In this document: one piece after another, positions 6,666-9,663 of the stretch
Numbering within the stretch: the stretch's first letter is position 1
Layout: each line of letters begins with the position of its first letter
NCBI GenBank assembly: GCA_017437165.1
Contig: JAFSBS010000253.1
Coordinates: 1-9,663, forward strand
Length of the DNA: 9,663 bases
DNA from: Clostridia bacterium
GTDB taxonomy: Bacteria; Bacillota; Clostridia; Oscillospirales; Acutalibacteraceae
Reading direction: 5' to 3'
Translations under genes and position numbers: made by a program
Notes under the pieces: model-generated
Database searches by the model: none
Told to the model about the DNA's origin: nothing
What the model saw: only the letters and a program-made list of their open reading frames with translations

Positions 6666-7873
6666 GTTCTGTAATCTCCATTGATTTTTACGTATTCGTA
6701 AGTTAAATCGCAACCCCATGCAGCAGCAGAAGAATCGCCATCATTCAACTCAATTTTTGTGATAATTTCTTTTTCTAAAAGAATTTCTTTCGCTTTTTCT
6801 TCAGAGAAATCGACACCTGCACCGTTTTTACAAACGAGAATTTCACCTTTATCTGATATAAATGAAACATCAATTTTTGTAACATCTACATCTGCACCAC
6901 TGTAACCAATAGCACAAAGAACTCTGCCCCAATTTGCATCGGCACCGAACATTGCCGCTTTTGTTAGTGATGAACAAATTACACTTTTTGCAACCGTCTT
7001 TGCGATATTTTCAGTTTTTGCACCATTTACCTGACACTCTAAAAGTTTCGTTGCACCCTCACCGTCACCTGCAATCATTCTGCAAAGATGAACGGTTATT
7101 GTGTTGAGCGCTTTCATAAAGATATCGAAATCTTCACCATCATCAGTAATTTCTTCATTACCTGCCATACCATTAGCAAGAACTGTCACCATATCATTTG
7201 TCGATGTATCGCCATCAACACTAACCATATTGAATGTGTTTTTTATATCTGTCGAAAGTGCTTTTTGTAACATTTCGGGTGAAATTGCACAGTCAGTTGT
7301 AATAAACACGAGCATTGTTGCCATATTGGGATGAATCATACCGGAGCCTTTTGCAATACCGCCGATTTTACATTCTTTTCCGCCAACATTAAAAGAAACA
7401 GCAATTTCTTTTAAAACTGTATCAGTTGTCATAATACCCTCTGCAGCATCCTGACTATTGTTACCCAAAGAATTTTTTAATTCTTCCATACCATTTTTTA
7501 TTGGTTCGATATCGAGTGGTTGACCTATAACACCGGTTGAAGCAACTACAACATCACTATCTTTTATATTCATAGTTTCTGCTACTAATTTACTCATACC
7601 TTCAGCAATTTCAATCCCGTTTGCGTTGCAGGTATTAGCGTTACCGCTATTACAGATAACTGCTTGTGCGAAACCATCCGCAATATGATTTTTAGTAACT
7701 ACAAGAGGCGCACCTTTTACTAAATTTGTAGTATAAACTGCCGCTGTCGCCGCTCTTTTTTCGCTGAATATCAGTGCTAAATCTTTTTTTGTTTTATTTT
7801 TTCTTATACCGCAGTGAATACCACCGGCGGTGAAACCTGTTGCAGCGCAAACGCCACCATTTATAATTTCCAT
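6662..7873 (-). CDS. argJ: Glutamate N-acetyltransferase / ornithine acetyltransferase
   Basis: It moves the acetyl group from N-acetylornithine to glutamate, closing the acetyl cycle; many homologues also use acetyl-CoA for the first step. At 403 residues it is full length. Seen: CNSGNAN (74-80), ASTGVIG (111-117), KGSGMIHPNMATML (175-188), in which the precursor cleaves itself between Ala185 and Thr186 to make two chains with Thr186 as nucleophile, DGDTSTND (220-227), and the typical C-terminal YVKINGDYRT. AGGAG (7883-7887) lies 9 nt before the ATG. It sits 22 nt after argC and overlaps argB by 4 nt. Whether it is monofunctional or bifunctional cannot be told from sequence by eye; the absence of an argA in view is compatible with either. 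Confidence 0.96.
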   Translation of the reverse strand: MEIINGGVCAATGFTAGGIHCGIRKNKTKKDLALIFSEKRAATAAVYTTNLVKGAPLVVTKNHIADGFAQAVICNSGNANTCNANGIEIAEGMSKLVAETMNIKDSDVVVASTGVIGQPLDIEPIKNGMEELKNSLGNNSQDAAEGIMTTDTVLKEIAVSFNVGGKECKIGGIAKGSGMIHPNMATMLVFITTDCAISPEMLQKALSTDIKNTFNMVSVDGDTSTNDMVTVLANGMAGNEEITDDGEDFDIFMKALNTITVHLCRMIAGDGEGATKLLECQVNGAKTENIAKTVAKSVICSSLTKAAMFGADANWGRVLCAIGYSGADVDVTKIDVSFISDKGEILVCKNGAGVDFSEEKAKEILLEKEIITKIELNDGDSSAAAWGCDLTYEYVKINGDYRT

Positions 7874-7895
7874 AACTACTTTCTCCTGAATGAGA

Positions 7896-8834
7896 TTATT
7901 TTATAACTAAACCTGTTGTTTCATCTTGCCCTAAAACAATATTAAGGCATTCTATTGCAGCACCCGAAGCACCTTTCCCTAAATTGTCGTATCTTGCAGT
8001 AAGAATAATTCTGTCTTCGTTACCGAAAACTGAAATTTCCATTGAGTCAAGACCTGAATAAGTACCGGCAGAAATAAATCCGGATTCGTCATTAGCTTCT
8101 TTAAACTCCACAATAGGTCCCTGATATTTTTCTTTATAAACACTTTTGATATCTTCAATTGTAGTATCATTTTTAAGCATATTTTTAAATATCGGCACGG
8201 TCACTTCCATACCTGAATAAAAAGGTGCTACCACCGGGCAGAATACAGGGGCATTTTCTATTTTTGAAATCGCTTTCATTTCTTTTAAATGCTTGTGTTG
8301 TTGAGTTAAACCATATTGTCTCGGAGCATCTAAAAGTTCCTCTCTTTCTGCATCCTCGTATTCAGCAATCATCTTTTTACCGCCGCCGGAATATCCTGTG
8401 AGCGAAAAGCAAGAAAGATTTTCACTTTCACCCAAAACACCACTTTCGATAAGCGGATATATGAGTGCAATAAAACCACTTGCGTGACAACCCGGCACCG
8501 CAATTCTCTTACTGCTTTTAAGTTTTTCTTTATGATTCTTTGAAAGTTCAGGAAAACCATAAGCAAAATTCTCGTCTGTTCTGTGAGCAGTTGAAGTATC
8601 AATTACAACTGTATTATCATTTTCAATAAGACTTACAGATTCTCTTGCTGCATCATCAGGCAGACATAAAAAAGCAATATCTGCACTATTAAGTGCTTCT
8701 TTTCTTGCATTTATGTCTTTTCTTTTTTCTTCGCTAAGTGTAATAATTTCGATACCTTCAAAATTTTCAAGTCTTTCAAAAATTCTGAGACCCGTAGTAC
8801 CTGCTTTACCATCAATAAATATCTTTTTTGCCAT
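7896..8834 (-). CDS. argC: N-acetyl-gamma-glutamyl-phosphate reductase, type 2 (short form)
   Basis: It reduces N-acetylglutamyl phosphate to the semialdehyde with NADPH. At 312 residues it is shorter than the common form (about 340), and the nucleotide-binding start reads [11 protein letters not shown] (8-18) where the common form has G-A-x-G-Y-x-G; both point to the type 2 group. Seen: STAHRT (81-86), the catalytic cysteine in VPGCHASG (Cys116), TGYSGGGK (146-153), and the HKHL segment (180-183) probably holding the active-site His. GGAG (8842-8845) is 7 nt before the ATG, and the gene overlaps the end of argH by 23 nt. The neighbouring arg genes support the role strongly. Confidence 0.95.
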   Translation of the reverse strand: MAKKIFIDGKAGTTGLRIFERLENFEGIEIITLSEEKRKDINARKEALNSADIAFLCLPDDAARESVSLIENDNTVVIDTSTAHRTDENFAYGFPELSKNHKEKLKSSKRIAVPGCHASGFIALIYPLIESGVLGESENLSCFSLTGYSGGGKKMIAEYEDAEREELLDAPRQYGLTQQHKHLKEMKAISKIENAPVFCPVVAPFYSGMEVTVPIFKNMLKNDTTIEDIKSVYKEKYQGPIVEFKEANDESGFISAGTYSGLDSMEISVFGNEDRIILTARYDNLGKGASGAAIECLNIVLGQDETTGLVIK

Positions 8835-9663
8835 TTATAAACTCCGTAACATACTCTATTTGTTTTTCTACTGATTCATAACCTGTTGAACCTGCAGAAA
8901 TTCTCTTTTTAATACAAGTTTCAAGTGAAATCTCTTCGTATAAATCATTATCAAACAATTCACTGATTTTCTGATATTCAGAAAGTTCCATATTATCAAG
9001 AACGATATTTTCATCAATACATTTTGCAACAATCTGACCTACAATTTTATAAGCGGAACGGAAAGGAATACCCTTTTTAACAAGGTAATCTGCCAAATCT
9101 GTTGCGTTTATAAAACCTTTTTGTGCCGCTTTATACATATTATCTTTCAATGCAACCATCGTAGAAATCATTGGTGCAAAAATACTTAAGCATTTTTTTA
9201 CTGTTTCAATACCATCAAAAATTGCTTCTTTATCTTCCTGCATATCTTTGTTATACGCAAGTGGTAAACCTTTTAAAGAAGTTAAAAGCGACATTAAATC
9301 ACCGTAAACTCTACCCGTTTTACCACGCACTAATTCTGCCATATCAGGATTTTTCTTCTGTGGCATAATACTTGAACCTGTTGTATATGAGTCATCTAAC
9401 TCAATAAATTTGAATTCCCATGAAGACCAGAGAATTACTTCTTCTGAAAATCTTGAAAGGTGCATCATAATAAGACTGAAGCAAGAAAGTAATTCAACAC
9501 AGAAATCTCTATCTGAAACACCATCAATACTATTTTGTGTAATACCATAAAAATCTAATTTTTCTGCTACAAATTCTCTATCGGTATTATATGTAGTACC
9601 TGATAGTGCGCAAGAACCTAAAGGTGAAAAATTCATTCTTTTGACTGCATCAGAAAGACGACC
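8812..9663 (-). CDS. argH: Argininosuccinate lyase, N-terminal part outside window
   Basis: It splits argininosuccinate into arginine and fumarate, the last step of the pathway. The window holds the C-terminal 283 residues; about 175-180 residues are missing compared with usual lengths near 455-460. The frame stays open to the edge, so the internal ATG at 9636 is not the start. Seen (numbered from the first visible residue): [17 protein letters not shown] (14-30, the usual P-L-G-x-x-A-L-x-G-T-T form) and the mobile catalytic loop [12 protein letters not shown] (96-107) with its catalytic serine. It is the most upstream gene visible and overlaps argC by 23 nt. The fumarase/aspartase superfamily shares the loop, but the whole context fits ArgH. 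The operon promoter must lie further upstream, possibly before an argG. Confidence 0.96.
   Translation of the reverse strand, partial: GRLSDAVKRMNFSPLGSCALSGTTYNTDREFVAEKLDFYGITQNSIDGVSDRDFCVELLSCFSLIMMHLSRFSEEVILWSSWEFKFIELDDSYTTGSSIMPQKKNPDMAELVRGKTGRVYGDLMSLLTSLKGLPLAYNKDMQEDKEAIFDGIETVKKCLSIFAPMISTMVALKDNMYKAAQKGFINATDLADYLVKKGIPFRSAYKIVGQIVAKCIDENIVLDNMELSEYQKISELFDNDLYEEISLETCIKKRISAGSTGYESVEKQIEYVTEFINGKKDIY

Noticed and set aside
9634..9636. ATG at 9636 as the start of argH
   Set aside because: The frame stays open to the window edge with the family sequence continuing upstream, and roughly 175-180 residues of the family would be missing.

Overview
The window comes from a low-G+C bacterium, most likely an anaerobic Bacillota (Clostridia) of gut or rumen type. 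This is inferred from A/T-rich codon use, strong AGGAG-type ribosome binding sites, a clustered arginine operon built around ArgJ, and a secreted protein joining a BspA-like leucine-rich region, Cys-rich repeats and fibronectin-III-like repeats. I cannot place it to genus. All real genes read on the minus strand. Every plus-strand reading frame looked at is a shadow.

Right two-thirds (9663 down to 3619): a tightly packed arginine biosynthesis operon, transcribed in the order argH (5' end outside the window), argC, argJ, argB, argD, argF. Junctions are translationally coupled or nearly so: argH/argC overlap 23 nt, argC-argJ gap 22 nt, argJ/argB share ATGA, argB-argD gap 10 nt with the argD ribosome site lying over the argB stop, argD-argF gap 1 nt. 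Together these genes take glutamate through the acetylated intermediates to ornithine (ArgJ, ArgB, ArgC, ArgD, then ArgJ again recycling the acetyl group), then to citrulline (ArgF), and finally cleave argininosuccinate to arginine (ArgH). Only argininosuccinate synthase (ArgG) and carbamoyl-phosphate synthase are missing; argG may lie just upstream of argH. The longest possible reading frames overstate the starts of argB, argD and argF; ribosome-site spacing supports the shorter starts given here.

Intergenic region (3618 down to 3405, 214 bp): a long imperfect hairpin just after argF (probable operon terminator), a short tandem heptad repeat, a 10-bp palindrome, and a well-formed sigma-A type promoter (TTGACT, 17 bp, TACAAT) driving the next gene.

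Left third (3404 down to 1, continuing off the edge): one very large secreted protein, at least 1134 residues. In order it has a signal peptide, a BspA/LRR_5-like region, fourteen roughly 40-residue Cys/His repeats, and four and a part fibronectin-III-like repeats of about 90 residues (270 bp). Its C-terminal anchor, if any, is outside the window.

The arginine operon is ordinary apart from its type 2 (short) ArgC. The parts most worth a second look are the Cys/His repeat array, with its alternating spacing and a degenerate last copy, and the organised promoter region before the surface-protein gene. I see no CRISPR array, RNA gene, insertion sequence or defence system.
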